The notes: a model not told the origin generated them from the sequence alone. DNA of 64,000 nt from Arthrobacter sp. PsM3 (GCF_030433895.1 NZ_JARUXE010000011.1:1-64000); one strand, 5' to 3'; positions 41,501 through 50,122 are shown, counted from the stretch's first letter. A program made the numbers and translations.

Positions 41501-44042
41501 GCAGTTCACCCGCGAGTGGCTGGAACTGTACCCGCAGGCCCGCCTGCTCTCGGCAGGGTCCGATGACATCAAGACCAACAGCGGAGACCTGGCCGCGCGC
41601 CGGCAGTTCGTCGCCCGCGCCGCGGCGAACGACTGGGACGGCATCATCATGACCCAGCAGGCCTTCAAGAGCATCGGAGTGAAAGCCGAAACCATTGAGG
41701 CCTACCAGGAGTCGATCATCGCCGACGTCCGGCAGACCATCGTCAACGCCCAGGCCGAGGGCGAAGACCGGACCACGGTGAAGAAGCTTGAAACAAAGCT
41801 CCAGGCCGAAGAAGAACGCATGAAGAAGCTCATGGACACCGCGCCGGACCTTGGACTGACATTCGAGGACACCGGGGTGGACTACCTGTTCGTGGACGAA
41901 GCCCACGACTACAAGAACCTGCGCACGGTCACCAACATCAAGGGCGCAGAAATCGCGGGCTCCATCCGGGCCACGGACATGCACCTGAAGCTCGAATACC
42001 TGCGCAGCACCCACGGGGAACGCGTCGTCACGATGGCAACCGGCACGCCGATTGCCAACTCCATCACCGAAGCCCACGTCATGCAGCGCTACCTGCGCCC
42101 GGACCTGCTCCAGGCTGCCGGCGTGGAGAACTTCGACGTCTGGGGAGCGACATTCGGGGAAACCGTCACCGCCATCGAGATGGACGCCGGAGGCCGGCTG
42201 AAGAACAAGCCGCGCTTCGCAAAGTTCAAGAACGTCCCCGAGATGCTGCGGTCCTTCCACGTCTTCGCCGACGTGAAGCTCGCCGAAGACTTGACCTACC
42301 TCAAAAAGCCAGACCTCGCACCCCGGCCCGGAGACGGGGAACGGCAGCCGGAACTGGTGCTGATCCCGCAGCCGCCCGAACTGGCCGACTACATGAAGGG
42401 CCTCGCGGACCGGCTGGATTCCCTCTCCGGCTGGGCTGAGAAGGGCGCGGACAACGCCCTCTCCGTCTACAACGACGGACGCAAAGCCGCACTGGACCTG
42501 CGCATGGTCGGCATCGAACCCGAATCCGCGACCAAACTGGACCAGGTTGTCGCCAAGACCCTGAAAGTCTGGGAAGAGAACCGGGAGAACGAATACGAAA
42601 CCAGCTTCGAATCCGGGATCCCTTCGGCGAACAAGGGTGCGCTGCAGATCATCTTCTGCGACCTCAGCACGCCTTCGAAGAACACCGGTCCCGACGGCAA
42701 ACCGGTCTGGACCGCCTACCAGCAGATCAAGGACCAGCTCGTCGCCGGCGGCATCCAGGCAGAGCAGATCCGGTTCATCCAGGACTCACCCAAGCCCGAC
42801 CAAAAAGCCCAGCTCTTCGCCCAATGCCGCACCGGCGAAGTAGCCGTGCTGATCGGCTCCACCGCCATGATGGGAACCGGCACCAACGTCCAGCTCCGCG
42901 CCAAAGCGATCCACCACGTCACGTGTCCCTGGCGGCCAGCTGACCTGACCCAGCGCGACGGACGCATCATCCGCCAACGGAACGCCAACGCGGAGGTCCA
43001 CAACTTCCAATACGCCACCGTCGGCAGCTACGACAGTGCCGCCTGGGACGGGATCCAGCGCAAGGCCACCATGATCCAGCAGGTCCTTCGCGGACGACTC
43101 GATATCCGCGAGATCGAGGACGTTGGAGACCTTGCCCTCAACGCCGCACAAATCAAGGCAGCGACCAGCGGCAACCCACTGGTGATGGACAAGATCGAGG
43201 CCGACGCCGCCCGAACCAAACTCGAACGACTCAAACGCGCCCACGAGAAAGGACAGAGCACCCTCACCTGGACACGGGCCGCCGCCGAAACCACCATCAC
43301 CAAAGCCGAAAGCAAGCTGCCCGCATTGCAGGCCGCTCTCCCGCGAATCACCCCGACCGCAGGGGAGGCCTTCACCGCGACCATCGACGGCAAGAGCTAC
43401 ACCAAACGTCCGGAGGCCGTCACGGCTATCTCTGAATGGGTCCGTACCCACACACCGGAATACGGAAACTACTACCGCCAAAAACAGGACCACGGCACCA
43501 TGGCCACCCTCGGCGGCCACGAGCTGCAGGTCCGAAACGCGGCCGACGACTCCCGGCTCGGCTCCTACCAGGACCTCGCCATCACCATCAAAGACGTGCC
43601 CGCACCACCGCTTGTCTTTACCCGACTGGAGCTGCTGGAAGGAAGCGCCGGGATCATCACCCGGCTGGAAAACAAAGTAGCGGGGCTTCCCGATTACGAA
43701 GCCCAGCTGCGCCAAACCATCACGGAAAAACAGGCGGTGCTTGCCGACGTCGAGAGCCAGGCCGGGAAACCCTTCAAGTACGAGGCCAAACTTGTCACCG
43801 CCCGCGCGAAGTGCGCGGAACTGGACGGGAAGCTCAGGGCCTCCATTGAGCCACCGAAGCAGAACTCCGCCGACGCGCCTGACGTTGCGGATGTCGTCGA
43901 TCCTGCACTGGCACGCTTTAGAAAGCTTCACGACGCCAGCTTCCCTACAGGCCCCAGCCCCAGCCGGCCATCGCCGGCGTCAACCCAGGCGCCTTCAACC
44001 AGACATCCACACCACGAGAGAAGCGGAGGGCTGGAACGATAG
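38544..44042 (+). CDS. DarB-like DNA methyltransferase-helicase (antirestriction type)
   Basis: 1832 aa. N-terminal SAM methyltransferase: motif I LEPGSGAGTF near residue 262 and catalytic NVPF (NPPY variant) near 323. SNF2/DEAH helicase: P-loop EVGAGKT near 952, VDEAHDY near 1115, ATGTPIANS, then GTGTNVQ near 1445 and QRDGRIIRQRN near 1470. This pairing is known from phage P1 DarB and plasmid relatives, which protect incoming DNA from restriction. ATG has GGAGGGGG upstream. Residues about 40-130 are Gly/Arg/Asp-rich and overlap another ORF (38626). Confidence 0.82.
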   Translation: MAPRKSKNHIEGQLSLESLWAEPEEVVNERARQTRHGNHEESRPGELRADSGPRDTLFDFGGGDPAGDLGPQRTADTNQGIGTAAGVHRAGEHGQAPGTRDGVPGDDLRQPSRGAGGDGVDLRGPGGRGELEAEPQPEPAAVAAAGRFRPASQADLAPSGQKARFAANVEAIRIVRELEDQQRPATEAEQRSLARWSSWGAVPQLFDKAKWAAERAQLQDVLSEREYAAASRTTTNAYYTDAALVKEIWSTVDRLGFTGGEVLEPGSGAGTFIGFAPEGARMTGVELDPLTASISRGLYPDATIRSESFADTPIKTNSFDLAVGNVPFSKNTLYDKTHNADSRHSMHNHFILKSLAAVKPGGYVAVLTSSFTMDATNPTSRREMSAMADLVGAVRLPTGAHRRAAGTEALTDLLLLRKREPGRETANTDWETVGPVIIDGRDVKVNNYFDLNPQNVLGQITVGNGMYGEETVSVKADDLAAVPLLLAQRLDAVVQEALDRGLNHAPAEPAPGKTPAALLPATGQEWDGTITAQQDGTFTVARAGEQVPFPVPKAHAAELSDLLGMRDGARALLEMEASDSEDTPAMSAQRTALADQYTAYAAKYGPLNRFTESVRTDKETGEDIITRRAAPAVRILRQTDPFGTLPPALERFNEETQTATPAALLQHRQVVARKPLMGADTVDEALAIALDTYGAPELEQIADLLGVTEEEAREQLGTLVFDDPETGKLVTAPEYLSGNVRTKLEAARAAAAEDERLSVNVTALEEVQPPRVGMEDVEARIGAVWISPEEHQRFVQDILADPNASVTSVGSGIWRVKANRGTVRSTNEWGTGRRPAPDLLQSILEQKSIQVEDKNEDGKPVANLEETEAAQEKAEALQERFAEWVWEDPERASRLIDEYNRRFNSLALRDYTKEGGRLTLPGLAKTFTPHPHQRTAVARIISEPAVGLFHEVGAGKTAEMVIGAMELKRLGMASKPMVVVPNHMLEQFTREWLELYPQARLLSAGSDDIKTNSGDLAARRQFVARAAANDWDGIIMTQQAFKSIGVKAETIEAYQESIIADVRQTIVNAQAEGEDRTTVKKLETKLQAEEERMKKLMDTAPDLGLTFEDTGVDYLFVDEAHDYKNLRTVTNIKGAEIAGSIRATDMHLKLEYLRSTHGERVVTMATGTPIANSITEAHVMQRYLRPDLLQAAGVENFDVWGATFGETVTAIEMDAGGRLKNKPRFAKFKNVPEMLRSFHVFADVKLAEDLTYLKKPDLAPRPGDGERQPELVLIPQPPELADYMKGLADRLDSLSGWAEKGADNALSVYNDGRKAALDLRMVGIEPESATKLDQVVAKTLKVWEENRENEYETSFESGIPSANKGALQIIFCDLSTPSKNTGPDGKPVWTAYQQIKDQLVAGGIQAEQIRFIQDSPKPDQKAQLFAQCRTGEVAVLIGSTAMMGTGTNVQLRAKAIHHVTCPWRPADLTQRDGRIIRQRNANAEVHNFQYATVGSYDSAAWDGIQRKATMIQQVLRGRLDIREIEDVGDLALNAAQIKAATSGNPLVMDKIEADAARTKLERLKRAHEKGQSTLTWTRAAAETTITKAESKLPALQAALPRITPTAGEAFTATIDGKSYTKRPEAVTAISEWVRTHTPEYGNYYRQKQDHGTMATLGGHELQVRNAADDSRLGSYQDLAITIKDVPAPPLVFTRLELLEGSAGIITRLENKVAGLPDYEAQLRQTITEKQAVLADVESQAGKPFKYEAKLVTARAKCAELDGKLRASIEPPKQNSADAPDVADVVDPALARFRKLHDASFPTGPSPSRPSPASTQAPSTRHPHHERSGGLER
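38626..38937 (+). CDS. ORF nested out of frame in the helicase gene
   Basis: 103 aa in the +1 frame relative to the 1832-aa gene, with AGAGG seven bases before its ATG. Reads MNEHGRHAMETMKNHDPESF, then an acidic helical protein (FSTLGEEIQQAIWDLSEQL, ANMAKLRAREMVYQEMIYA). In this interval it looks more like a real protein than the host frame does. No family name. Either a true overlapping gene or evidence that the helicase is reached by frameshifting. Confidence 0.6.
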   Translation: MNEHGRHAMETMKNHDPESFAQIADPETHFSTLGEEIQQAIWDLSEQLTPTRGSEPPLEYIGLANMAKLRAREMVYQEMIYASLPAEPEEMESTYGAQEDEES

Positions 44043-44162
44043 ATCATCCGTCCGTCAAGAGCTGGGCTGGAATGACTCCGGAAGCTCCACGGCGGCCGGA
44101 TCCCTCTGCCGCGGACATCGCGCCAGGGACGAACTGCAACACCGGAACGAGGTGGACTGAGA

Positions 44163-44381
44163 ATGCCGAAACGGACAGAGGACATGACCGAGGAACCTGC
44201 GTCGACGACGGTACCGGTGTTCCCCAGGATGCTGACCCTGGAACAAGTTCAGGAGGTCCTGAACGTCAAAAGTGCACTGGTCTATTCGCTCGTTCGCAGC
44301 GGTGAGCTCCCCGCCGGGCAGTTCGGTGGACGTGGTTATCTTGCCCGTTTATCGGGGCTGGTGCGGTCTGTCCCGGAATGA
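44163..44381 (+). CDS. Excisionase-like HTH protein, possibly truncated
   Basis: 72 aa. LTLEQVQEVLNVKSALVYSL and VRSGELPAGQFGGRG match the MerR-like excisionase HTH of the protein at 45158. After GGRG the sequence departs from that family (YLARLSGLVRSVPE instead of VWRI...), suggesting a frameshift or deletion. DNA binding near the transfer module is likely in an intact form. Confidence 0.6.
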   Translation: MPKRTEDMTEEPASTTVPVFPRMLTLEQVQEVLNVKSALVYSLVRSGELPAGQFGGRGYLARLSGLVRSVPE

Positions 44382-44575
44382 CGGGGGAGGAGCGCCACAG
44401 GCTGCGTATGGTTCTTGCGAGGCTCGTACGGATGCGTGGGCGCCGGTAGGCTGGCCGATGAAGCATCTTCCCCCGTTTCCTGGCCGTGGCGCAGGTCTTC
44501 TCGCTTGCCCTCGGAGTCATCGCCAAAATTCCCTGAGTTCGGTGCCGCTGGCAACGGGGTTAGGAAGGAACAGTC

Positions 44576-45148
44576 ATGCCACACCTCGTCGAGCACCTTG
44601 AACGCTATCTGGGCACCCTCTCCGAGGGCTGGTCCAAAGACTCGGACGGACACCGGCAGCACGCGCAGGTCGTTAAATTCGATGACGGCCCCCTAGACGG
44701 TGTTGTCGCCCACTCGACCCTGGGGCTGAGTCGACATGCACTGGCCTTGCCGGGCAAGGCGCCGGTCCGAATGGAATTCTTGATGATGGTCCGCCGCGGC
44801 TACTTTGAGCGGTACGTTCCTTCGATCATGCAGCAGCTCGCGGAGGAAGTAATCCACGAGGGGCGGGCTCCGCTTCGAGGGGAAGTCATTGGCCCCAGGG
44901 GCGCGCTCGACCCTGACACCCGCCTTGAAGCCTTCTACGTCGGTGTTCCGATCTACCAGCCAGACGAGTTCGCGACATGCGACGACGCCGATGGACCGGT
45001 CGTCATTGCGTGGCTCGTGCCGCTCTTTCCCGTGGAAGCTGCCTTTGTCGCGACGCACGGCTGGGCGGCCTTGGAGGACCTTCTCGTCCAATACGATCCG
45101 GATGTTACTGACTGGCGTCGACCTCCACTGCCCGTGATCAGCTCATAG
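44576..45148 (+). CDS. Suppressor of fused (SUFU) domain protein
   Basis: 190 aa. VVAHSTLGLSRHALALPGK, RMEFLMMVRRGYFERYVPSI and VVIAWLVPLFPVEAAFVATH plus GWAALEDLL follow the bacterial SUFU fold. Bacterial members are often immunity proteins against polymorphic toxins. No toxin gene is seen beside it, so it may act as an orphan immunity or in another role. Confidence 0.75.
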   Translation: MPHLVEHLERYLGTLSEGWSKDSDGHRQHAQVVKFDDGPLDGVVAHSTLGLSRHALALPGKAPVRMEFLMMVRRGYFERYVPSIMQQLAEEVIHEGRAPLRGEVIGPRGALDPDTRLEAFYVGVPIYQPDEFATCDDADGPVVIAWLVPLFPVEAAFVATHGWAALEDLLVQYDPDVTDWRRPPLPVISS

Positions 45149-45157
45149 GATGGCCGG

Positions 45158-45412
45158 GTGACTGAAGAACCCACAAAGCGCCGCTTCCTGACGATCGAGC
45201 AGGTCGCGGACGAGCTGAACGTGAAGGCAAACCAGGTCCGGGTCCTCATCAAGTCCGGGGAGCTTCGCGGGATTCAGGTTGGTGCAAGGGGTGTGTGGCG
45301 CATCGGCACCCAGGACGTCGAAGACTACATCGCCGAGGCCTACCGGCGCACCGCAGAACGCATTGCCGCCGGCGAGCTTGAGGATGCCGGGTCGGACGCT
45401 CAGGAGGCCTAG
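45158..45412 (+). CDS. Excisionase-like HTH DNA-binding protein
   Basis: 84 aa, start GTG. FLTIEQVADELNVKANQVRV, LIKSGELRGIQVGARGVWRI and VEDYIAEAYRRTAERIAAGE form a complete winged excisionase domain and an amphipathic tail. Likely regulates the mobilisation genes or acts as a directionality factor. Full-length member of a family with partial relatives at 44163 and 45505. Confidence 0.78.
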   Translation: MTEEPTKRRFLTIEQVADELNVKANQVRVLIKSGELRGIQVGARGVWRIGTQDVEDYIAEAYRRTAERIAAGELEDAGSDAQEA

Positions 45413-45504
45413 GGAACCTTCGTGCTGCGAGATATTTACAGAGCGTGCCCGTGGAAGCCCTATCCTCACGCCGGCCGCAAAAAGTGTAAGGAGCGGCGAG
45501 CGGG

Positions 45505-45672
45505 GTGCCCAAACAAACAATCCCAACACCTGAATCGAGACAAGATAAACGGGGTGTGTGGAGGGTCCGGGAAAGTGACCTCGCGGCGTACATCGAGGCA
45601 GCGTTCGCGAAGACCGCAGAGCGCATCGCGGCCGGTCAGATCAAGGATGACGACGTCACCGCGGAAGACTAA
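45505..45672 (+). pseudogene. Truncated paralogue of the HTH protein
   Basis: A GTG ORF of 55 aa: after an unrelated start (MPKQTIPTPESRQDK) it reads RGVWRVRESDLAAYIEAAFA and KTAERIAAGQIKDDD, matching the wing and tail of the protein at 45158. The helix-turn-helix part is missing. Either decay or a wing-only derivative that could compete for partners. Confidence 0.6.
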
Positions 45673-45684
45673 AAGAACGCGGTT

Positions 45685-45727
45685 ACGACGAAGGCCGGCA
45701 CCTCGAAAAGGTGCCGGCCTTCGTCGT
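45685..45727 (+). terminator. Strong rho-independent-type hairpin
   Basis: Perfect 19-bp stem (45685-45703 with 45709-45727) closed by loop CGAAA, 12 bp after the truncated HTH ORF. The longest perfect hairpin noticed in the window. No long U-run. Confidence 0.75.
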
Positions 45728-46008
45728 ATCTGCCCACCGGAGCCGCATCTGGTCTATGGCTGAAAAGAGCCAGCCAGAGCGCTCTGCCGACGTCGGAAGC
45801 GGCATGTCTTGGACCATGGGAAACGTTGCCGTTGGTGACCGGCCAGTTTTCAGGCTGTGCATGGCCGCCGGTCTCGCTGGTGAGGTGCGAGTCAGAGGTT
45901 CCCTGGCGGTTGTGTGCAGCCGGTCAGCTGGGTCCCGTCGTCCCCGTGTGTGCGGGAAAAGCAGCGGAGCGATTGGGCTTTTGCCGTGCCCATGGGGGCG
46001 AGGGGCTA

Positions 46009-46314
46009 CTACTCAGGTCCGCCGGCTACCGGAACGGACTCCTGCGTGGTTTTCCGGCCACGCGGACGCCCGCTGGCCTTCTTGGCCGGAGCGTCCAGAC
46101 CGAAGCCCCGCAGGTCCGATTCGGTCCAGTCTGCGCGCAAAGCTGCCTGATAGTCCTTGGCGTACTTCTGCTCTGCTGCGGCAAGCAGCTGGGCGGCCTC
46201 CTGGACCTCAACTCCGCCGGCGGCGGCCCTCTTGACGGCCTTCACTTTGGTGTCCCTGGCGGCGTCGATCTTCGCGGCGGCTTTAGCGGCAATGTCGTTG
46301 ATATCCATACCCAA
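46009..46314 (-). CDS. Hypothetical Ala/Lys-rich protein
   Basis: 101 aa. MGMDINDIAAKAAAKIDAAR, an alanine-rich helix (VQEAAQLLAAAEQKYAKDYQ) and a basic tail SGRPRGRKT. Could bind nucleic acid. It is the only minus-strand gene inside the module and faces away from the candidate oriT. Family not recognised. The 281 bp between the terminator at 45727 and this gene show nothing supportable. Confidence 0.5.
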   Translation of the reverse strand: MGMDINDIAAKAAAKIDAARDTKVKAVKRAAAGGVEVQEAAQLLAAAEQKYAKDYQAALRADWTESDLRGFGLDAPAKKASGRPRGRKTTQESVPVAGGPE

Positions 46315-46425
46315 ACCCTATCGGCCACGTCCGACACCCGAAAGCAGGTTTTCGGTGATCAAGCGCGAAAGGCGAAAAAACCCTCAAAGAAGACCGTTCG
46401 GAGCAACGGGTGTAAGTGGCCTGTT

Positions 46426-46485
46426 GCGCTCGACACTGGCGGTCGAGTGCGGCACACTGGTCAGTGTGGTCCCCGTTTTCGGGGT
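46426..46485. other. Candidate origin of transfer (oriT)
   Basis: Three adjacent inverted repeats lie just before mobC: GCGCTCGAC/GTCGAGTGC (46427-46450, one mismatch), CACACTG-GT-CAGTGTG (46453-46468, perfect) and CCCCG-TTTT-CGGGG (46471-46484). Position 30 bp 5' of mobC-relaxase is typical for MOBP plasmids. The nic site is not identified. Confidence 0.5.
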
Positions 46486-46517
46486 CGCTGCGCTGGGCCT
46501 TTGAAGGGATGGATTGA

Positions 46518-46910
46518 ATGTCGGATGAGGGATTCACTCACCGTTTCAATCTGTCGCGCCGACGTCGGGAGAACACTCCCGCCGGCAGCAAGAAGCGCCG
46601 TGACCTGTGGGTCACTGTTGAAGAGGAAGCCGCGCTTGTCGCGAGGGCTGAGCGGGAGAAAGTTACTGTCCCGAACCTGCTGCTTACATCGGCATTGTCG
46701 GAGACCCAGGAAACGACTACCGAACGGCGTGCCGCTATCGCGGAACTGATGTCGCTGCACAACCTGCTGGCCCGTTCTTCCAACAACATCAACCAGCTCG
46801 CACGCCAGGCCAACGCCACGAGCGAGTTCCCCGCCGAGGCGCACGAAGCCCTGAAACATATCCGCTCCGTTGCCATGCGCATCGATGACGCCATAGACGG
46901 GCTGATGTAG
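46518..46910 (+). CDS. mobC: MobC-family relaxosome protein
   Basis: 130 aa. A basic N-terminus (NLSRRRRENTPAGSKKRRD), a ribbon-helix-helix-like segment (LWVTVEEEAALVARAEREKV) and the MobC hallmark LLARSSNNINQLARQANA. Binds oriT and helps the relaxase. Stops 2 bp before the relaxase ATG. Confidence 0.87.
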   Translation: MSDEGFTHRFNLSRRRRENTPAGSKKRRDLWVTVEEEAALVARAEREKVTVPNLLLTSALSETQETTTERRAAIAELMSLHNLLARSSNNINQLARQANATSEFPAEAHEALKHIRSVAMRIDDAIDGLM

Positions 46911-46912
46911 GG

Positions 46913-48529
46913 ATGATTCCGAACATCACCCGCGGTTCGCGCATGGGCGGGCTCATGGTTTACCTGGCCTCCACGGACGCCAATAAGACGAAGAACGCCC
47001 ACTCCGATCCGCACCTGGTAGCAGGCGACGCAGCGATCATTGCGTGGTACGACGACGGTGTCCTGGACCGTGACGATGCCCTGGCAATCGCTAAGCATCT
47101 GGACCGTCCGCGCAAGGCTTATGGCGTATCGGTTCAGATCAAAGACATGCAGTGGGACGCGGCCAAGAAAGAGCGCGTCCACGTCGGCTACAAGGACGCC
47201 AGCGTGTGGCACTGCTCGCTGAGCCTGCGCGCCGAAGAGGGCGCCCTGACGGATCAGCAGTGGGGCGATATCGCCAATGATTTCGTGGACTCCATGGGCT
47301 TCACGGAGAGCAGCGGAAAGGCCCGCTGCCGATGGGTTGCGGTCAACCACGGCACGAGTGAGAACGGCAACCACCACATCCACCTGGCCGTCTCCTTGGT
47401 CCGCGAAGACGGCACCAAGGCATCCACCCACGGCGACTACAAGAAGGCTCAGGAATCGTGCCGTGAGCTGGAAGTTAAGTACGGGCTGGAACAGCTCTCC
47501 ACCGTGCACGCCACCCGCGGTTACGACCGGGCCGAGAAGGCCATCGCTGTCCGGGACGAGCGGGAAATGCACCGCTCATCCTTGGCCCGGAAAGTCCGCG
47601 CCAGCGCCAGCTCCTCCGCGACCGAAGGGGAGTTCGTCCGGCGCGCCCGCGACACCGGCATTCTGGTCCGGCCTCGCTATGCGAAGAACACCACCGACGT
47701 CATCGTTGGGTACTCCGTGGCCGAACGCCCGAAGCAGGGCGAACGTCCTATCTGGTTCGGCGGCGGCACCCTCGCCTCCGACCTGAAGCTCGGTGCTTTG
47801 CGTGAAGAGTGGATGGACTCACCGCACCTGGCAACAGAAGCCGCAGCGGAGTGGAACGCAGCCGCCCGCAACAGGCGCACCGTGTCCAGGACCGGTCCCG
47901 AGAACGGAACCCCACCGGCGGAAATGTGGGTCGAGTACACCAGGAACGCCACCGCACTGGTTGAGCAGCTGCGCACACTGCCCCGTGATGATCACGGCAC
48001 CTGGGCGAAAGCAGCGCGGGAGGTGTCCGGCGCGTTCGCGGCATGGTCCCACCGGCTCGAACCGACGCCGGGTCCGCTGGCGGCCACCGCCGCCGAACTA
48101 TCCCGCACCGCCCAGCTCCGGGCACCACGGCAGCACAGCAAGCCTGTCGCTCTGCCTTCCATTGCCGGCACTGCCATGTTGTTCATGGCTGCGTCCAGCA
48201 AGAGCAAGACGGCCGCACAATCGGCGCTCATGCTGCAGCTGGTGAACACTGCCTTCGCCATCCACGAAATGCACCAACAGTCCGGACGAACCCGTGAAGC
48301 GCAGCGGCTCCGGGCCGTCGTCACAGAGCAGCTGAAACCGTTCGCCGCGACCATGCCCCGCCCGGTCTCCGTCGGTGCCCCGGAACAGGGCGCGGCCCCG
48401 AACACCGTGGAACTTGGACTGCGCGGCATGGCGCCCATCCATCCAGGGTCAGCGGTACCGAGCACACCAACGCCGGCCAAAACCCGCCAGCACACGGGCC
48501 GGGAGTCCGGCCCCGTACTGGACCGATAA
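46913..48529 (+). CDS. Relaxase/mobilisation nuclease (MOBP-like)
   Basis: 538 aa. N-terminal relaxase domain with the metal-binding histidine triad in HGTSENGNHHIHLAVSLVRE (near residue 152) and conserved start MIPNITRGSRMGGLMVYL. Nicks oriT and leads the strand into the recipient. C-terminal half is an Ala/Arg-rich helical region. No type IV secretion or coupling protein is seen, so the element is mobilisable rather than self-transmissible as far as visible. Confidence 0.92.
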   Translation: MIPNITRGSRMGGLMVYLASTDANKTKNAHSDPHLVAGDAAIIAWYDDGVLDRDDALAIAKHLDRPRKAYGVSVQIKDMQWDAAKKERVHVGYKDASVWHCSLSLRAEEGALTDQQWGDIANDFVDSMGFTESSGKARCRWVAVNHGTSENGNHHIHLAVSLVREDGTKASTHGDYKKAQESCRELEVKYGLEQLSTVHATRGYDRAEKAIAVRDEREMHRSSLARKVRASASSSATEGEFVRRARDTGILVRPRYAKNTTDVIVGYSVAERPKQGERPIWFGGGTLASDLKLGALREEWMDSPHLATEAAAEWNAAARNRRTVSRTGPENGTPPAEMWVEYTRNATALVEQLRTLPRDDHGTWAKAAREVSGAFAAWSHRLEPTPGPLAATAAELSRTAQLRAPRQHSKPVALPSIAGTAMLFMAASSKSKTAAQSALMLQLVNTAFAIHEMHQQSGRTREAQRLRAVVTEQLKPFAATMPRPVSVGAPEQGAAPNTVELGLRGMAPIHPGSAVPSTPTPAKTRQHTGRESGPVLDR

Positions 48530-48558
48530 CGACCACCACCAACTGCAAGGGGAGCACG

Positions 48559-49791
48559 ATGAGTGAATCTGACGGAATGGACGAATTGCTGGACGGCGGA
48601 ATGCGGCAGTCCCTCATGATCGCGTCCCGCATTGCCGAGACGCTGGCCCGTCGCCGGCAGGAGTCCCAACGGCAGCAGGAACACCAGGATGCCCAGGCAG
48701 CGCACGAAACGCAGGCCCGCCTCACGGCAGACCGAAGCGCAGCGCGTGCGGCGCTGGCACAGGTAAATAAGGAACAGTGGTGGGACAAGGCCCAGCCCCA
48801 CGACATCGCCACGGCGCATGCCATCGCTGAAGGCTGGAAAGACCACGACCCGACAGCCCTCGCAGCCTCGGAAAAGATCCGGCAGGAAGTCTTCACGCGC
48901 TACGGCATCGACACCCGCGAGGCCGGCAAGGACTCTGGATACCTGGAGTCAGATATCCAGCATGCCGCCACGGACAAGGCCCGTCAGGACGCACTGGAAC
49001 GCAGCCACGAAGAAACCCGCACGGCGGCCACCGAACACGAGAAGGCCATGGGCCTGCTCGCCGCTGCCCGCGCCGAAGAACTCCGCGCCCAGGCCGTGAC
49101 GCTGGCCCCGGAAATGGAACGCCACCAGGTGCCCACCGAATACCTGGCCAGCCCCGAGCTGGCCCAAGCGCTGCAGACCGCTCACACCGCTAAGACTCCC
49201 GCAGCCGTGGCGGCCGCGGACGCCACCGTGCAGGAACGCCTGTTCCTCATCGGCAAGGACGGCATCAACGGTCCCGACATCGACCAGCTCCGCAAAGAAA
49301 CCACCGAGAACGTCAACGGCGCCGCAGATTCACACTTCGAGGATCCCGCGTTCGTCCAAGCCGCCAAGGACATGCACGAAGCCAAACTCCTGGCAGAGGG
49401 AGGCTTCACGGGGTCCGAACGGACGCCCGTGGAACAGCGGTACGAACGAGCCGAAAAGGAACTCTTCGCCCGCATGGAAAGCGTCGGCCGCGAGATCGAG
49501 AACCGCGTCACCGGCAACCTCAGCCGCCGCCTCAAAGACCAGGGCCTCAAAACGGAAAGCACGTCAGCAACCGACTACGGCTCAGCGGAACGCCAGGAAG
49601 CTTTCGCCGCATCCCTCGTAAGTACCGGAGCTAACGAAACCCAAGTCCGAGGACGCGCCGCCGCAGAACGCAGCGAGGGCACACACCCCAGCGCAGCCGT
49701 CACCATGGGCAAGGGCGCAGCAAAGGCCAAGAAGACCCGCACAGGGGCAGCCGTGGGCGCGGAACGGACCAAGAGCGGCCCCGCCCGCTAG
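48559..49791 (+). CDS. Mobilisation-module accessory protein
   Basis: 410 aa, start preceded by AAGGGGAG. Almost entirely helical and charged, with coiled-coil-like stretches (RRRQESQRQQEHQDAQAAHE, ERSHEETRTAATEHEKAMGL). Basic Lys/Arg tail. No catalytic motif. Follows the relaxase by 29 bp, same operon. Structural or DNA-bound accessory role is a guess. Confidence 0.65.
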   Translation: MSESDGMDELLDGGMRQSLMIASRIAETLARRRQESQRQQEHQDAQAAHETQARLTADRSAARAALAQVNKEQWWDKAQPHDIATAHAIAEGWKDHDPTALAASEKIRQEVFTRYGIDTREAGKDSGYLESDIQHAATDKARQDALERSHEETRTAATEHEKAMGLLAAARAEELRAQAVTLAPEMERHQVPTEYLASPELAQALQTAHTAKTPAAVAAADATVQERLFLIGKDGINGPDIDQLRKETTENVNGAADSHFEDPAFVQAAKDMHEAKLLAEGGFTGSERTPVEQRYERAEKELFARMESVGREIENRVTGNLSRRLKDQGLKTESTSATDYGSAERQEAFAASLVSTGANETQVRGRAAAERSEGTHPSAAVTMGKGAAKAKKTRTGAAVGAERTKSGPAR

Positions 49792-49851
49792 ATGAAGCCC
49801 ACTGAGGCTACTGAGGTGTAGTAGTACCTCCCACACCGAGCCCTGGCTGTG

Positions 49852-50043
49852 TCAAGTCTTTTTGGCCCCGGCGGGACGGTCATATCTGGCCCCGCCCGGA
49901 TTGCTTTCTAATGCTGGAATGTTCGGCATCCTCGCGGCTTCATTTCGGGCGGCAACGCGGTTGTGCTGAGCGCGCAGGACCTGCCAGTAATACATCGCGG
50001 AGGCGTGCGGAGCCCTCGACCCTGTTGATGGAATGCGGGACAT
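49852..50043 (-). pseudogene. Possible IS-derived ORF fragment
   Basis: 63 aa, MSRIPSTGSRAPHASAMYYW and NPGGARYDRPAGAKKT; reads like the C-terminus of a transposase-related protein, but I cannot name the family. No ribosome site. Apart from this, 49792-50070 shows nothing supportable. Confidence 0.25.
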
Positions 50044-50070
50044 CCACTTATTCGTCCCACCGGAGCAGAG

Positions 50071-50107
50071 ATGAGGCCTCTTCCACCGTGGGTGGAAGAG
50101 GCCTCAT
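50071..50107 (+). terminator. Hairpin terminator between module and sulP
   Basis: Perfect 17-bp stem (50071-50087 with 50091-50107), 3-nt loop, followed by TTTT on the plus strand. It also lies 16 bp beyond the stop of the minus-strand sulP and may serve both directions. Confidence 0.75.
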
Positions 50108-50122
50108 TTTGTCATGACGGGA

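Noticed and set aside
39420..42260. 946-codon minus-strand ORF
   Set aside because: Long only because of high GC; it is antisense to the helicase region with clear P-loop and DEAH motifs.
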